Of a DNA stretch of 64,000 nt, positions 8,969-17,462 are shown piece after piece. Positions within the stretch are counted from its first letter, which is position 1. Each line of letters starts with the position of its first letter. A model generated the notes under the pieces. The model made no database searches, was not told the DNA's origin, and worked only from the letters and a program-made list of their open reading frames with translations. The DNA comes from Comamonas sp. 26 (GTDB lineage Bacteria > Pseudomonadota > Gammaproteobacteria > Burkholderiales > Burkholderiaceae_C), in contig NZ_PEFL01000001.1 of the NCBI RefSeq assembly GCF_002754475.1, positions 1,116,001 through 1,180,000 of the forward strand, read 5' to 3'. The translations under genes were made by a program, and so were the position numbers.

Positions 8969-11179
8969 TTAGAACGGCAGCGAGGCCTGCAGATAGACGG
9001 TGCGTGGCATGCCCACGTACTTTCCGCCACCGTTGTTGTCGGTGGAGCGGGTGAAGTAGCGGCGGTCCAACACGTTCTTCACACCCACAGTCAGGCGCAG
9101 ATTGTTCAGCTCCTTGCCGCCCTGATAGCTGGTGCGCAGGCCCAGAATCGCGAAGCCGGGGATGTCGCCCAGATTGCCGTTGGCATCTTCCTGCGTGATG
9201 TAGGAGTTGGGCTTGCCGCTGGTGCCTGGCGTGCCGGGCGAGCGTTGCTTGGACTGGGCGTTGAGCTCAGCGTTGAAGGTCCAGCGATCGACCGCATAGC
9301 GCGCTGACAGCCCGGCGGTGTGGCGGGCGTACAGCGGCAGATCGCGCCCGGCAAACGGCCCGGCCTGGCTGGTAGCCTGGGTGAAGGTGTAGGTCGCGCC
9401 CAGCGAGAAGCCCTTGAGCGCAGGGTAGTGCTTGCCGAAGTCGTAGCGCAGTGCCGATTCCAGACCGCGATGGCGGGTGGCACCCAGATCGGTCCAGATG
9501 CCGTTACCCGTGCCGTCGCCGGGACGGTCCAGGAACAACTCCTTGTCGAAGTCGATGTTGAACAGCGTCAGCTCGCCATTCCAGGTGTCGCTCTTGTAAT
9601 GCGTGCCCAGCTCATAGGTCTTGGCCGATTCGGGGTAGAGCTGGTTGTTGGACGACTGGGCCAGCTGTGCATATTGCTGCGGTCCGAAGGACTTGCCGGC
9701 ATTGGCGAACACCGTCCACTGGCTGTTGACGCGGTAGAGCACCGACAGCGTGGGCAGCCATTCGTTGGCGGCGGCCGTCGGGTAGATGGCCGCAGCGGTG
9801 GAGCCTTTGTAGTCCACCACATTGTTGAAGGAGCGTATGCGCTCATAGCGCACACCGGGCGTGATGGTCCAGTTGCCTACGTCGATGCGGTTGTCGATGT
9901 AGAAAGCATTGGCCGTGGTGCCGCCCTGGCTGGTCTGGGTGACGTTCAGCGGCAGCGCCATGGCGTTGACCTGGCCCGGCACATAAAAGCCCGAGGTGGC
10001 CAAGGCCGTCTCCGAGCTCTTTTCTTTCAGATAACGGTAGCCCACGCTGACTTCCTGCACCACGGAGCCGGTCTCGAAAATGCGCGAATAGCGCGGCTCC
10101 ACGCCGTAGTAGCTGTAGTTGCGTGGCGCGGCCGTCAGGCTGCGCTTGCCGGCATTGGCGCCGGTGGCGTCGCGTTCGATGTAGCTGCCGCGGAAGGAGT
10201 CCACGTAGTAGCTCAGCACTTCGAAGTTGTCGCGGCCGTCCTTGTAGCTGTATTTGAGCGAGCCGTCGGTGCGGCGGCCCGTGAACTGGTCGTAGTTGCG
10301 CGTGCTCTGGAACGGGTCGGCCGCGTATTGCTTGGTGGTCAGGCCGCCGGGCATCTGGCCCTTGCCCTCGAAATGGTGCAGCGATGCGGACAGGCTGCTC
10401 TTGCTCGTGAGCTGGTAGCTGCCCTTGAGCAGCAAATCGTCGACATCGGTTCTGTCGTTGCTGCTGCGCCAGCCCTTGCCATGCGTGCCCGAATACAGCA
10501 GGGCCAGACCCAGGCCAGACTCATTGGTGCCGCCCACAAACAGGCTGGGGCTGGTTTTGGTGTTGCCGTTGTGGCCGTAGATTTCCGTGCCTATGGAGGC
10601 TTCGGCCGCGAAGGTCTTGGGAATGGCGCGGGTCGTGAAGTTGATGATACCGCCCACGTTCTGCGGGCCGTAGCGCACAGAGCCGGCGCCGCGTACCACG
10701 TCAATGGATTCCAGATTACCCAGCGCCACGGGGGCCAGAGACAGCTGCGGCTGGCCGTAAGGTGCATAGGAGATGGGGATGCCGTCCTGCAGCATATACG
10801 AGCGTGGCGAGAGGCGTGCTGTTAGGCCGCGCACGCTCAGGTTCAGCGAAATATCGCTGCCGCCCGTGCCGTTGCTGTCCTGTACCTGCACGCCAGGCAC
10901 TAGGCGCAGCGCTTCGCGCAGTGTGGTGGCGCCGCTTTCCTGGATACGCTCGCGTTCGACAATGGTGCGGGCGCCGGGGTGCTCCAGCACTTTTTCGGCA
11001 TTGGGCGTGTCGCCATCCAGCCAGTTGCCGGTGACGGTGACCGAATCCAGGGCGGCTTCGGGTGCGGCCGTGGTCTGTGCATGAACGGGGCTGGCAACGC
11101 TGCCAAAGACGGCGGCGACAGCGGCGGCTGCGCAGCTCAAACGGAATGCGCGATGAGAGGGGTGATTTTGGTTGGCCAT
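8969..11179 (-). CDS. TonB-dependent siderophore receptor, FecA-like
   Basis: An outer-membrane beta-barrel receptor of 736 residues that imports a ferric chelate using TonB energy. A signal peptide ending VASPVHA (about residues 1-35) is followed by DSVTVTGNW (TonB-box region), a plug domain with TTLREALRLVPGVQVQDSNG, GTGGSDISLNLSVRGLTARL, APYGQPQLSLAP and RYGPQNVGGIINFTTRAIP, and a barrel ending in LQASLPF with terminal Phe. The plug motifs resemble the ferric dicitrate receptor FecA, but there is no FecA-type signalling extension and no fecI/fecR neighbour. I choose ATG 11179 because it begins the signal peptide; a longer frame from 11242 adds 21 unlikely residues. The actual ligand is not known. 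Confidence 0.88.
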   Translation of the reverse strand: MANQNHPSHRAFRLSCAAAAVAAVFGSVASPVHAQTTAAPEAALDSVTVTGNWLDGDTPNAEKVLEHPGARTIVERERIQESGATTLREALRLVPGVQVQDSNGTGGSDISLNLSVRGLTARLSPRSYMLQDGIPISYAPYGQPQLSLAPVALGNLESIDVVRGAGSVRYGPQNVGGIINFTTRAIPKTFAAEASIGTEIYGHNGNTKTSPSLFVGGTNESGLGLALLYSGTHGKGWRSSNDRTDVDDLLLKGSYQLTSKSSLSASLHHFEGKGQMPGGLTTKQYAADPFQSTRNYDQFTGRRTDGSLKYSYKDGRDNFEVLSYYVDSFRGSYIERDATGANAGKRSLTAAPRNYSYYGVEPRYSRIFETGSVVQEVSVGYRYLKEKSSETALATSGFYVPGQVNAMALPLNVTQTSQGGTTANAFYIDNRIDVGNWTITPGVRYERIRSFNNVVDYKGSTAAAIYPTAAANEWLPTLSVLYRVNSQWTVFANAGKSFGPQQYAQLAQSSNNQLYPESAKTYELGTHYKSDTWNGELTLFNIDFDKELFLDRPGDGTGNGIWTDLGATRHRGLESALRYDFGKHYPALKGFSLGATYTFTQATSQAGPFAGRDLPLYARHTAGLSARYAVDRWTFNAELNAQSKQRSPGTPGTSGKPNSYITQEDANGNLGDIPGFAILGLRTSYQGGKELNNLRLTVGVKNVLDRRYFTRSTDNNGGGKYVGMPRTVYLQASLPF

Positions 11180-11292
11180 AAGGTGTTGTGTGTGCACACA
11201 CAATGGCTGGCTTGCAGTCAGGGCGTAGTTCCGTGGCGGCACGGACTACGTCAAAAGCGCGCTTGGCTATGTGGTATTTGTAGGCAGGCGCC

Positions 11293-11316
11293 GATATTAA
11301 TGAGAACAGCTGTCAT
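11293..11316. promoter_or_regulatory. Possible Fur box upstream of the FecA-like receptor
   Basis: The A/T-rich stretch GATATTAATGAGAACAGCTG running on into TCAT contains TGAGAA and, inverted, TGACAG half-sites resembling the Fur consensus (GATAATGATAATCATTATC), and lies about 115 bases before the receptor start. The match is partial. Iron repression of a receptor of this kind would be expected. Confidence 0.35.
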
Positions 11317-11350
11317 TTGGCTGTTTGTGGTTATGCAGCTGCGCAAAATA

Positions 11351-11391
11351 CAACAGCCTCCCCAACCGGCATTCGCCAGCTGAGGAGGCTG
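11351..11391 (-). terminator. Probable terminator after the ParB-like gene
   Basis: CAGCCTCC (11354-11361) pairs with GGAGGCTG (11384-11391) around a 22-base loop. On the minus strand the stem is followed by a T-rich tract. It lies 25 bases beyond the ParB-like stop codon. The long loop makes it weaker than the other terminators in this window. Confidence 0.5.
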
Positions 11392-11415
11392 CTTGTTTTG
11401 CGACTGTGTGCTTGC

Positions 11416-12276
11416 TTAAACCTGTTCGGCCAGCAGCTCCTGCAAAGTCTTGACCTGCATGCGCAGGCGCTCATTCTCGGCTTGCAGCTCGGTCACGCGG
11501 GCTTGCAGCTCTTCGGCGCTGGCGGCGGGCGCTGCTTCTGCCGATTCATCGGCCTCGGGCTTGGCGGCCTTGGGCTTTTTCTTGGCATCGCGCACCCGCT
11601 TGGCGGCTTGCTTGAGCGCATCGGCACCTTCGGCGGCCACGGCCTGCTGCTCTTCCTCGGGCAGGGTGGCAACCACGGCAGCGGCATTCAGCGACAGCTC
11701 GCCGGCCTTCACGGCGGCCACCACTTCAGGCGCCGCTTTTTCCTGAATCGTCTCGATCATCTTGACCTGACCAGCCGATAGGCGGGCGGCACGGGCCAGC
11801 GCTTCGCGCGTGTCCAGCGCCTCATCAGGCACCTTGGCCACGCTGGCCAGTGCCTGGGCGACAGCGGGGTCGGTATCGCCTTCCCAGGGGGCTTCTTCGC
11901 TGGCGGGCTGGGAGGCCTTGGCGGCATTCACCGCAGCGGCGGCTGCTGCACGGCGCGAAGCAATGATTTCGCGCTTGCGCAAGGCCAGCACGCCGCGTTG
12001 GAAGTCGGAGACGCTGCGGCGGCCCAGGTGCTGGTCGATCATCCACAGATGCACATCGTCCATGGTCTTGAACTGCGTGGCCTGAATGGTGTTGAAGGGC
12101 AGGCCATGTTTTTGGCAGATGCCGTAGCGGTTGTGGCCGTCGATCAGCAGCTCGCCCCAGACCACCAGCGCATCGCGACAGCCTTCGGCGAGGATGCTGC
12201 GCTCCAGCGATTCGTGCTCGTCAGCGGTCAGCGGGTCGATATAGGCCTTGAGGCCTTCGTCAATTTGGAGTTCCAT
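11416..12276 (-). CDS. Orphan ParB/Srx-like nuclease-domain protein
   Basis: A 286-residue protein with an N-terminal ParB/sulfiredoxin-like domain: ELQIDEGLKAYIDPLTADEH, a middle segment ending in LLIDGHNRYGICQKHG, where DGHNR replaces the usual GERR of ParB, and KTMDDVHLWMIDQHLGRRSV. Then comes a helical middle part and a Lys/Ala-rich stretch (AKKKPKAAKPEADES). The final 35 residues, AEELQARVTELQAENERLRM onward, form a clear leucine-heptad coiled coil. No parA or parS cluster lies nearby, so it is not the chromosome partition ParB. A longer start at 12351 would translate repeat-like sequence and is rejected, although no strong ribosome site precedes 12276. Relatives are usually annotated as plasmid replication or partition related; the true role is unknown. 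Confidence 0.75.
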   Translation of the reverse strand: MELQIDEGLKAYIDPLTADEHESLERSILAEGCRDALVVWGELLIDGHNRYGICQKHGLPFNTIQATQFKTMDDVHLWMIDQHLGRRSVSDFQRGVLALRKREIIASRRAAAAAAVNAAKASQPASEEAPWEGDTDPAVAQALASVAKVPDEALDTREALARAARLSAGQVKMIETIQEKAAPEVVAAVKAGELSLNAAAVVATLPEEEQQAVAAEGADALKQAAKRVRDAKKKPKAAKPEADESAEAAPAASAEELQARVTELQAENERLRMQVKTLQELLAEQV

Positions 12277-12289
12277 GGGGGTGCTTTTG

Positions 12290-12375
12290 AATGAGGAGCA
12301 GCTAGCGCTTGCCGTATCTAGGTTTGAGGGCGAATAAAGCTTGATACTCAATAAATACAGGCGCTACATGCTATG
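12290..12375. repeat. Dispersed AGCGCTT-type palindromic repeat, degenerate copy
   Basis: Between the ParB-like start and the trhP terminator, AGCTAGCGCTTGCC and, 50 bases on, CAGGCGCTACATGCTATG form diverged outer arms of the repeat best seen at 43306-43355. The interior is enlarged by sequence around AAGCTTGATACTCAATAAAT. No coding function. Confidence 0.45.
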
Positions 12376-12409
12376 AAAAAAAGAGAAACGCCCCAGCGTA
12401 TGGGGCGTT
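12376..12409 (-). terminator. Rho-independent terminator after trhP
   Basis: On the minus strand AACGCCCC and GGGGCGTT (plus-strand 12387-12394 and 12402-12409) form an 8-bp stem with a short loop, followed by TCTCTTTTTTT. It is 22 bases past the trhP stop. Confidence 0.85.
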
Positions 12410-12430
12410 GGCAAATAGCGTGGTCAGAGC

Positions 12431-13798
12431 TTACAGCAGACGCGAAATCAGCGCACCTTCGATCGGGCCTTCCAGCGGAATACGCACGCGGATGGGGTTG
12501 CCCTGGGCCACTTCCACGGGCTTTCCTTCCAGGTCAAACATCTTTTCCAGCTTGATCTGACGGTTGCCCGTGGGGTGAATGATTTCCAGCGTATCGCCGA
12601 CCGAGAAGCGGTTCTTGGTCTCGATTTCGGCCATGCCGTTTTCGTAAGCACGCACTTCGCCCACAAAGTGGCTGCGTTGCAGCACGCTGTGGCCGGTTTC
12701 GTAGTTCTGGTAATCGTTGGCGGGGCGGCGCTCCATCAGGCCGCCGGTGTAACCGCGGTTAGCCAAGCCTTCCAGCTCGGTGATCAGCTCGGGGTTGAAG
12801 GGGCGACCGGCCACTGCGTCATCAATGGCGCGGCGGTAGGTCTGGGCCGTGCGGGCCACGTAGTACAGGCTCTTGGTGCGGCCTTCGATCTTGAGCGAAT
12901 CCACGCCAATCTTGGTCAGGCGCTCCACATGCTCCACGGCGCGCAGGTCCTTGGAATTCATGATGTAGGTGCCATGCTCATCTTCCATGATGGGCATCAT
13001 CTCGCCGGGGCGGCCTTTTTCTTCCAGCAGGTAAATCGCGTCAGCTTTAGGGTGGCGCTGCTGGTCACCGCAGGTGCTGGTGAACTGGTTGTCCAGGTCG
13101 TTCTTGGCGTCTTCGAAGTTGAAGCCGTTTTCCATGGTCTGGCCCAGCGCTTCGCCGGTGTTGGGGTCCACATTGGCGTCATGCGTCTTGTAGTCCCAGC
13201 GGCAGGCGTTGGTGCAAGTGCCCTGGTTGGGGTCGCGGCGGTTGAAGTAGCCGCTCAGCAAACAACGGCCCGAGTAGGCAATGCACAGAGCGCCGTGCAC
13301 AAACACTTCCAGCTCCATATCGGGGCATTCCTGGCGGATCTTTTCGATCTCGTCCAGGCTCAGCTCGCGCGACAGGATGATGCGCTCCACGCCCATCTTC
13401 TGCCAGAACTTCACGGTGGCGTGGTTGGTGGTGTTGGCCTGTACGGACAGGTGAATGACCTGCTCTGGCCACTTTTCCTTGACCATCATGATCAGGCCGG
13501 GGTCGGCCATGATCATGGCGTCCGGCTTCATGGCGATGATGGGCTCGATGTCTCGCAGATAGGTACGAACCTTATCGTTGTGGGCAATCAGATTGCTGGT
13601 CAGGAAGAACTTCTTGCCGCGCGCGTGCGCTTCGGCAATGCCCTGGCCGATCTGCTCCAGGCGGAATTCGTTGTTGCGCGCGCGCAGAGAGTAGCGCGGC
13701 TGGCCGGCGTATACAGCGTCGGCACCAAAGTCATAGGCGGCGCGCATCTTGTCGAGCGAGCCGGCGGGCAGCAAGAGTTCGGGGGCTTTGAGGGTCAT
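12431..13798 (-). CDS. trhP: TrhP/YegQ, U32-family tRNA hydroxylation protein
   Basis: A 455-residue protein of the U32 'peptidase' family, now known in E. coli as TrhP, which is needed for prephenate-dependent 5-hydroxyuridine formation at the wobble base of several tRNAs. Sequence signs are APELLLPAGSLDKMRAAYDF, AGQPRYSLRARNNEF, the U32 signature ELEVFVHGALCIAYSGRCLL and the cysteines in GTCTNACRWDY, CGDQ and further on that are expected to bind an iron-sulfur cluster. The C-terminal part (GDTLEIIHPTG onward) is the small barrel domain. The ATG at 13798 has GAGGA close upstream, and an in-frame start at 13831 is less likely. The gene is alone on its strand and has its own terminator. Confidence 0.9.
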   Translation of the reverse strand: MTLKAPELLLPAGSLDKMRAAYDFGADAVYAGQPRYSLRARNNEFRLEQIGQGIAEAHARGKKFFLTSNLIAHNDKVRTYLRDIEPIIAMKPDAMIMADPGLIMMVKEKWPEQVIHLSVQANTTNHATVKFWQKMGVERIILSRELSLDEIEKIRQECPDMELEVFVHGALCIAYSGRCLLSGYFNRRDPNQGTCTNACRWDYKTHDANVDPNTGEALGQTMENGFNFEDAKNDLDNQFTSTCGDQQRHPKADAIYLLEEKGRPGEMMPIMEDEHGTYIMNSKDLRAVEHVERLTKIGVDSLKIEGRTKSLYYVARTAQTYRRAIDDAVAGRPFNPELITELEGLANRGYTGGLMERRPANDYQNYETGHSVLQRSHFVGEVRAYENGMAEIETKNRFSVGDTLEIIHPTGNRQIKLEKMFDLEGKPVEVAQGNPIRVRIPLEGPIEGALISRLL

Positions 13799-13846
13799 GA
13801 TTCCTCTATTGTCCCGCATAGCGCTTTTCACCGTGGCTTGCTAAGG

Positions 13847-14749
13847 CTACGTGGTCTGTAGCAGATGCTGGTACAACTGGCGTGCAGGCAATGACAACGC
13901 TGCCGTCGACACAGGCATGCACAGCAGCAGCTGGCGTTGTGCCCAGGTTTCGCTCAAAGGCACAGCCACCACGCCGGTGCTGGTGGCATGGCGCTGCACG
14001 GCGGCCAGAGGCAGCACCGCAATGCCTACCCCCTGGCCTACCAACTGGCATAGTCCCTCGAAATGCGGCAGCTGCACCTGGGTGCGCAGCAGCTGGCCGC
14101 TGATCTGCTGGGCCTGGCGCTGCAGCAGCTGTTGCAGGGCGGAATCACGTGGCAGGCCAACCCAGTTTTCTTGCAGCAGCTCGGTCAGCGTCAGTTGCTG
14201 GTGTTTGGCCAGCGCATGGCATTGCGGCAAGACGGCTGCCAGCGGATCTGCTTTCCAGGGCTCGCAGTGCAGGCCGCTGAGAGCACTCGCGTCCTGCGGC
14301 TCTGCCGCCACGCCGATATCGCACAGGCCCTGGTGCAGTGCACCCAGCACTTCGGCGCTGGGACATTCCTGCAGCTCCAGCGCAATCTGCGGGTGCAGCA
14401 GCAAAAATCCACCAATAGCCAGCGGCAGATGCTCGCGCACGGCCGAGGTATTGCCGCGCAGGCGTATCTGCCCGGCCAGGCCGGCCCCGAATTCGCCCAT
14501 GGCGCCGCGCAGCTGTTGCATTTGCGCCAGCACCTGGCGCGCATGCTGGCCCAGGGTATGGCCTGCAGCCGTGGGCTGCACGCCGCGTGCCTGGCGAACG
14601 AGCAGCGCCGTGCCCAGAAGCGCCTCCATTCCGCGCACGCGCTCGCTGGCCGAGGCCAGCGTGAGATGGCAGCGCTGTGCCGCCGCCGTCAGCGTGCCGC
14701 TGTCGAGGATGTGCACAAACAGCTGGAGGTCGGTCAGGTCAAAACGCAT
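13847..14749 (-). CDS. LysR family transcriptional regulator, divergent from TauE/SafE gene
   Basis: A 300-residue LysR-type regulator. The N-terminal winged helix-turn-helix is DLQLFVHILDSGTLTAAAQR followed by LTLASASERVRGMEALLG, then the linker helix and an effector domain with FAHGAA-type spacing, ending LPARQLYQHLLQ. It is read away from the exporter gene that starts at 14905, with a 155-base A/T-rich gap between them. In LysR systems that arrangement usually means the regulator controls the divergent gene, so an anion or sulfur-compound signal is possible. No effector can be named. It ends 49 bases before the start of trhP on the same strand, so read-through into trhP is conceivable. Confidence 0.9.
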   Translation of the reverse strand: MRFDLTDLQLFVHILDSGTLTAAAQRCHLTLASASERVRGMEALLGTALLVRQARGVQPTAAGHTLGQHARQVLAQMQQLRGAMGEFGAGLAGQIRLRGNTSAVREHLPLAIGGFLLLHPQIALELQECPSAEVLGALHQGLCDIGVAAEPQDASALSGLHCEPWKADPLAAVLPQCHALAKHQQLTLTELLQENWVGLPRDSALQQLLQRQAQQISGQLLRTQVQLPHFEGLCQLVGQGVGIAVLPLAAVQRHATSTGVVAVPLSETWAQRQLLLCMPVSTAALSLPARQLYQHLLQTT

Positions 14750-14904
14750 GGGTTTTCATGGGTGGTTCAAGCCTCAGTTTTTAGCGAAGTATTGCTTTCA
14801 AAATTCCCGATAGTCATTGGCTACATATCGGCGGATTATCAACGTTCACAAGAATATTGACAGTTCTTGCTGATGCTTGGTGGTTAGACTGAAACGAAGG
14901 ATTG

Positions 14905-15669
14905 ATGATGTGGAGCGAAGGTTGGATGGCTGCGTTGGCCATTGGCGTATTTGGCGTGGCGGGCTTGGTCAAGGGCGTGGTGGGCCTGGGCCTGCCCACG
15001 GTTTCCATGGCCCTGCTGGCGCTGTTCATGCCGCCAGCGCAGGCGGCTGCGCTATTGTTGCTGCCGTCATTGGTGACCAATGTGGTGCAGATGCGGCCAA
15101 TGAATACCTTGCCAGCGCTGCTCAAGCGTCTGGGCGGCATGCAGCTGGGAATCGCTGCGGGCACGTTGGGTGGCATGGCCGTTTGGGGCAGCTTGGGCAG
15201 CTTGCCGCAGGCGCATCTGGCCTTGGGGCTGGCGCTGGTGGTCTATGGGCTTTGGGGGCTGTGCGGCCCGCAATGGCTGGTGCCGCTGCGGCATCAGGCC
15301 TGGCTGGGGCTGGTCGTCGGCTTTGTGTCCGGAGGCATTACCGCGCTGACGGGCGTGTTTGTCGTGCCTGCGGTGGCGTTTTTGCAGTCTCTGGGACTGG
15401 CGCGCGCGGCGCTGATGCAGGCCATGGGCTTGTGCTTTACTGTGTCCACTCTGGCTTTGGGGCTGGGCATGTGGTGGTTTGGCAAGGAGGGCGCGGTTTC
15501 GGGCGGTCTGGGTCTTGGTCTTGGTCTGGTGGTTTCGGGCCTGATGCTGATTCCCGCCTTGGCTGGCATGCACTGGGGCGAGGTGCTGCGCGAAAAGCTC
15601 TCGACCGCGCGTTTCAAAAAGCTGCTGATGGGTAGCTTGATGGCGCTGGGCGTGTATATGCTTTTCTAG
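14905..15669 (+). CDS. TauE/SafE family (sulfite exporter) membrane protein
   Basis: A 254-residue polytopic inner-membrane protein of the TauE/SafE (DUF81) family, which exports sulfite, sulfoacetate or other small organic anions. Roughly eight hydrophobic segments are visible. The first repeat carries GVFGVAGLVKGVVGLGLPTV and the second GLVVGFVSGGITALTGVFVV, the paired glycine-rich signatures of the family. AAGG lies a few bases before ATG 14905, and ATG 14908 is an equally good start. A divergent LysR gene probably regulates it. The stop codon overlaps the stop of the converging LysR gene by 4 bases. The substrate is unknown. Confidence 0.88.
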   Translation: MMWSEGWMAALAIGVFGVAGLVKGVVGLGLPTVSMALLALFMPPAQAAALLLLPSLVTNVVQMRPMNTLPALLKRLGGMQLGIAAGTLGGMAVWGSLGSLPQAHLALGLALVVYGLWGLCGPQWLVPLRHQAWLGLVVGFVSGGITALTGVFVVPAVAFLQSLGLARAALMQAMGLCFTVSTLALGLGMWWFGKEGAVSGGLGLGLGLVVSGLMLIPALAGMHWGEVLREKLSTARFKKLLMGSLMALGVYMLF

Positions 15670-16628
15670 GCGTGAGGTCCGGGTAGCTGAGGTACTGTTG
15701 TCGTCTGCGATAGATGGCGCTGCAAGCCATTGGCCAGATGGTCAAACAGCAGGCGTATTCGCAAGGTGTCGCGCTGGTCTTCATGCATGGCCAGCCACAT
15801 CTCATAGTTCCATTGGACCTCTTCAGGCAGTACATGCAGGTATTGGGGGTCTCCAACGACCAGCGAGAGCTGACAGGCACCGATGCCGAAACCAGCCTGA
15901 ACGGCCATCCACTGCGTCACCTCGCTATCACAGCGCAGGGCAAAGCTTTCACGGCTCAGGCCAAGCTTTGCCAGAGCCGGATGCTGCAAAGGCGTTTCAT
16001 CCCGGTCCACACCAATCAGTGGATGTATAAAAAGCGCTTGCAAATCGCTGGGCAGGCCATGTCTGCGGGCATAGCTCTGGTGGGCAAACAGCCCTGCTTT
16101 GACAGAGCCCACATGGCGTGCAACCAGTGCCGCCTGCGTGGGACGCTGCATGCGTACCGCGATATCGGCCTGACGCTGCAGTAGGTCTTCATTGCGGTTG
16201 GACAGGGCCAGTTCGACCACAATGGCCGGATGCTGCTCCCGAAATGCAGCCAGCATGGGAGGCAAGACCATGGTGCCAACCATTTCGCTGGCAGAGATGC
16301 GCACGGTACCCTGTGCCTGGGTACTCGCTGCGGATGCGGTGCGCATCAGGCTATTGGCTGCAGACGCCATGGTCTGCACCTGTGCAAGCAATGAATTCGC
16401 CAGTGGCGTGGGATTGAGGCCATGTCGCGAGCGTGTAAACAGCGCCGCATTTAGGCATTGCTCTAGTGCGTTGATATGTCGGCTGATGCTTGGCTGCGTC
16501 AGTTTCAAGGCCCGGGCTGCACCAGAGAGGCTGCCGTGTTCCACAACCGCCAGAAAGCTGCGCCAAAGCTCCCAGCTGGGCTGTGCTGGCGTGTTGTTCT
16601 GCTCGGGCTCAGAAGATGCTTGGTTCAT
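15666..16628 (-). CDS. LysR family transcriptional regulator
   Basis: A 320-residue LysR-type regulator with a Gln/Pro-rich lead of about 18 residues, then the DNA-binding domain WRSFLAVVEHGSLSGAARAL followed by LTQPSISRHINALEQCL, and an effector-binding domain (QGTVRISASEMVGTMVL, then ADIAVRMQRPTQ). The domain pattern resembles regulators that act on divergent neighbours. The nearest divergent gene, an SRPBCC protein, starts 92 bases away, and the intergenic A/T-rich stretch is the likely operator region. Its 3' end overlaps the TauE/SafE stop by 4 bases in convergent arrangement, so the two genes share no room for a terminator. No effector can be inferred. Confidence 0.9.
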   Translation of the reverse strand: MNQASSEPEQNNTPAQPSWELWRSFLAVVEHGSLSGAARALKLTQPSISRHINALEQCLNAALFTRSRHGLNPTPLANSLLAQVQTMASAANSLMRTASAASTQAQGTVRISASEMVGTMVLPPMLAAFREQHPAIVVELALSNRNEDLLQRQADIAVRMQRPTQAALVARHVGSVKAGLFAHQSYARRHGLPSDLQALFIHPLIGVDRDETPLQHPALAKLGLSRESFALRCDSEVTQWMAVQAGFGIGACQLSLVVGDPQYLHVLPEEVQWNYEMWLAMHEDQRDTLRIRLLFDHLANGLQRHLSQTTTVPQLPGPHA

Positions 16629-16720
16629 TGATTTTTGTATATCAATTGCAAGTATTTAGCTAATTTTAGTTTAGCTGAGGTTTGCCTAGCATTTCTCGAT
16701 CATGACTTGAAAGGCTTGCC

Positions 16721-17254
16721 ATGCTTGGGATTTTGCTGATTTCGGTTCTCATTTTTTCGATAGCGCTGGGGCTGGCGTTCTTGAGGGCTCCGCAGGCAGA
16801 ACTGCACACCTGCATCGAGATCGACGCCACGCCGGAAAGAGTCTGGGAGCTGTTGGGGAATCCCGGGAGTTACGGTCAATGGAACCCGTTCATTGTTTCC
16901 ATGCAGGGCGAGCTGGTGCAGGGGGGCAGGCTGATCAACCAGCTGCAGTCTTCGCGAGGCAGGCGCATGGAGTTCAGGCCGCAGGTTCTGACGGTTCAAG
17001 CCGCCCGCGAACTGCGCTGGCGTGGGCGGCTGTTTTTTCCTCGTATTTTTGACGGCGAGCATTTCTTTGAGTTGCAGCCAATGCAGCAGCCGGGTACTTC
17101 TCATCCGCGCACACGGCTGATGCATGGGGAGAGGTTTAGGGGCGTGTTGCTCTGGTGGATGGACGTTGAAGAATTTCGCCCCGATTTTGAGCGTATGAAC
17201 CTCGCGCTCAAATCTGCTGCCGAGCAGCAGAATTTCAGTGCCAACAGCGATTGA
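16721..17254 (+). CDS. SRPBCC (polyketide cyclase/START-like) protein with N-terminal membrane segment
   Basis: A 177-residue protein. The first 20 residues (LGILLISVLIFSIALGLAFL) are a single membrane helix or uncleaved signal. The rest has the SRPBCC start signature ELHTCIEIDATPERVWELLG, then NPGSYGQWNPFI and a closing long helix, FERMNLALKSAAEQ. The fold makes a hydrophobic ligand cavity, and family members bind or transform lipids, polyketides and other hydrophobic molecules. It stands alone, divergent from a LysR gene that may regulate it. The helix suggests the ligand domain is anchored at the inner membrane. The ligand is unknown, and I see no catalytic residues that point to an enzyme. 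Confidence 0.8.
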   Translation: MLGILLISVLIFSIALGLAFLRAPQAELHTCIEIDATPERVWELLGNPGSYGQWNPFIVSMQGELVQGGRLINQLQSSRGRRMEFRPQVLTVQAARELRWRGRLFFPRIFDGEHFFELQPMQQPGTSHPRTRLMHGERFRGVLLWWMDVEEFRPDFERMNLALKSAAEQQNFSANSD

Positions 17255-17368
17255 ATCGGCGTTGCGCCTGGCATTCATCTGATGCGAGCACCGTATCGAT
17301 TGCGCCGCAGGCCACCGAGAGGCGAATAACTGCGTGGTGATCGCAGACGCATTCCGAACGTCTCAGAA

Positions 17369-17407
17369 TCAAAAAAGGGCTTGAAGGCTTTTAGCCTTCA
17401 AGCCCTT
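17369..17407 (-). terminator. Strong rho-independent terminator after tolA
   Basis: A perfect 15-bp stem: AAGGGCTTGAAGGCT (17375-17389) with AGCCTTCAAGCCCTT (17393-17407) and a 3-base loop. The minus-strand tail is TTTTTTGATT. It ends the tol operon without tolB or pal. The plus-strand SRPBCC gene stops about 120 bases away. Confidence 0.9.
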
Positions 17408-17455
17408 GTCTATAAAACGCTGAAAGCTATGTTTTTCATAGTTTCCAGCGGCTTG
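17408..17455. repeat. Dispersed palindromic repeat, diverged copy
   Basis: AAACGCTGAAAGCTATG and CATAGTTTCCAGCGG form an imperfect inverted repeat just beyond the tolA stop. The CATAG and CCAGCG blocks match the arms of the 43306-43355 element. Confidence 0.5.
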
Positions 17456-17462
17456 CGTGCCG

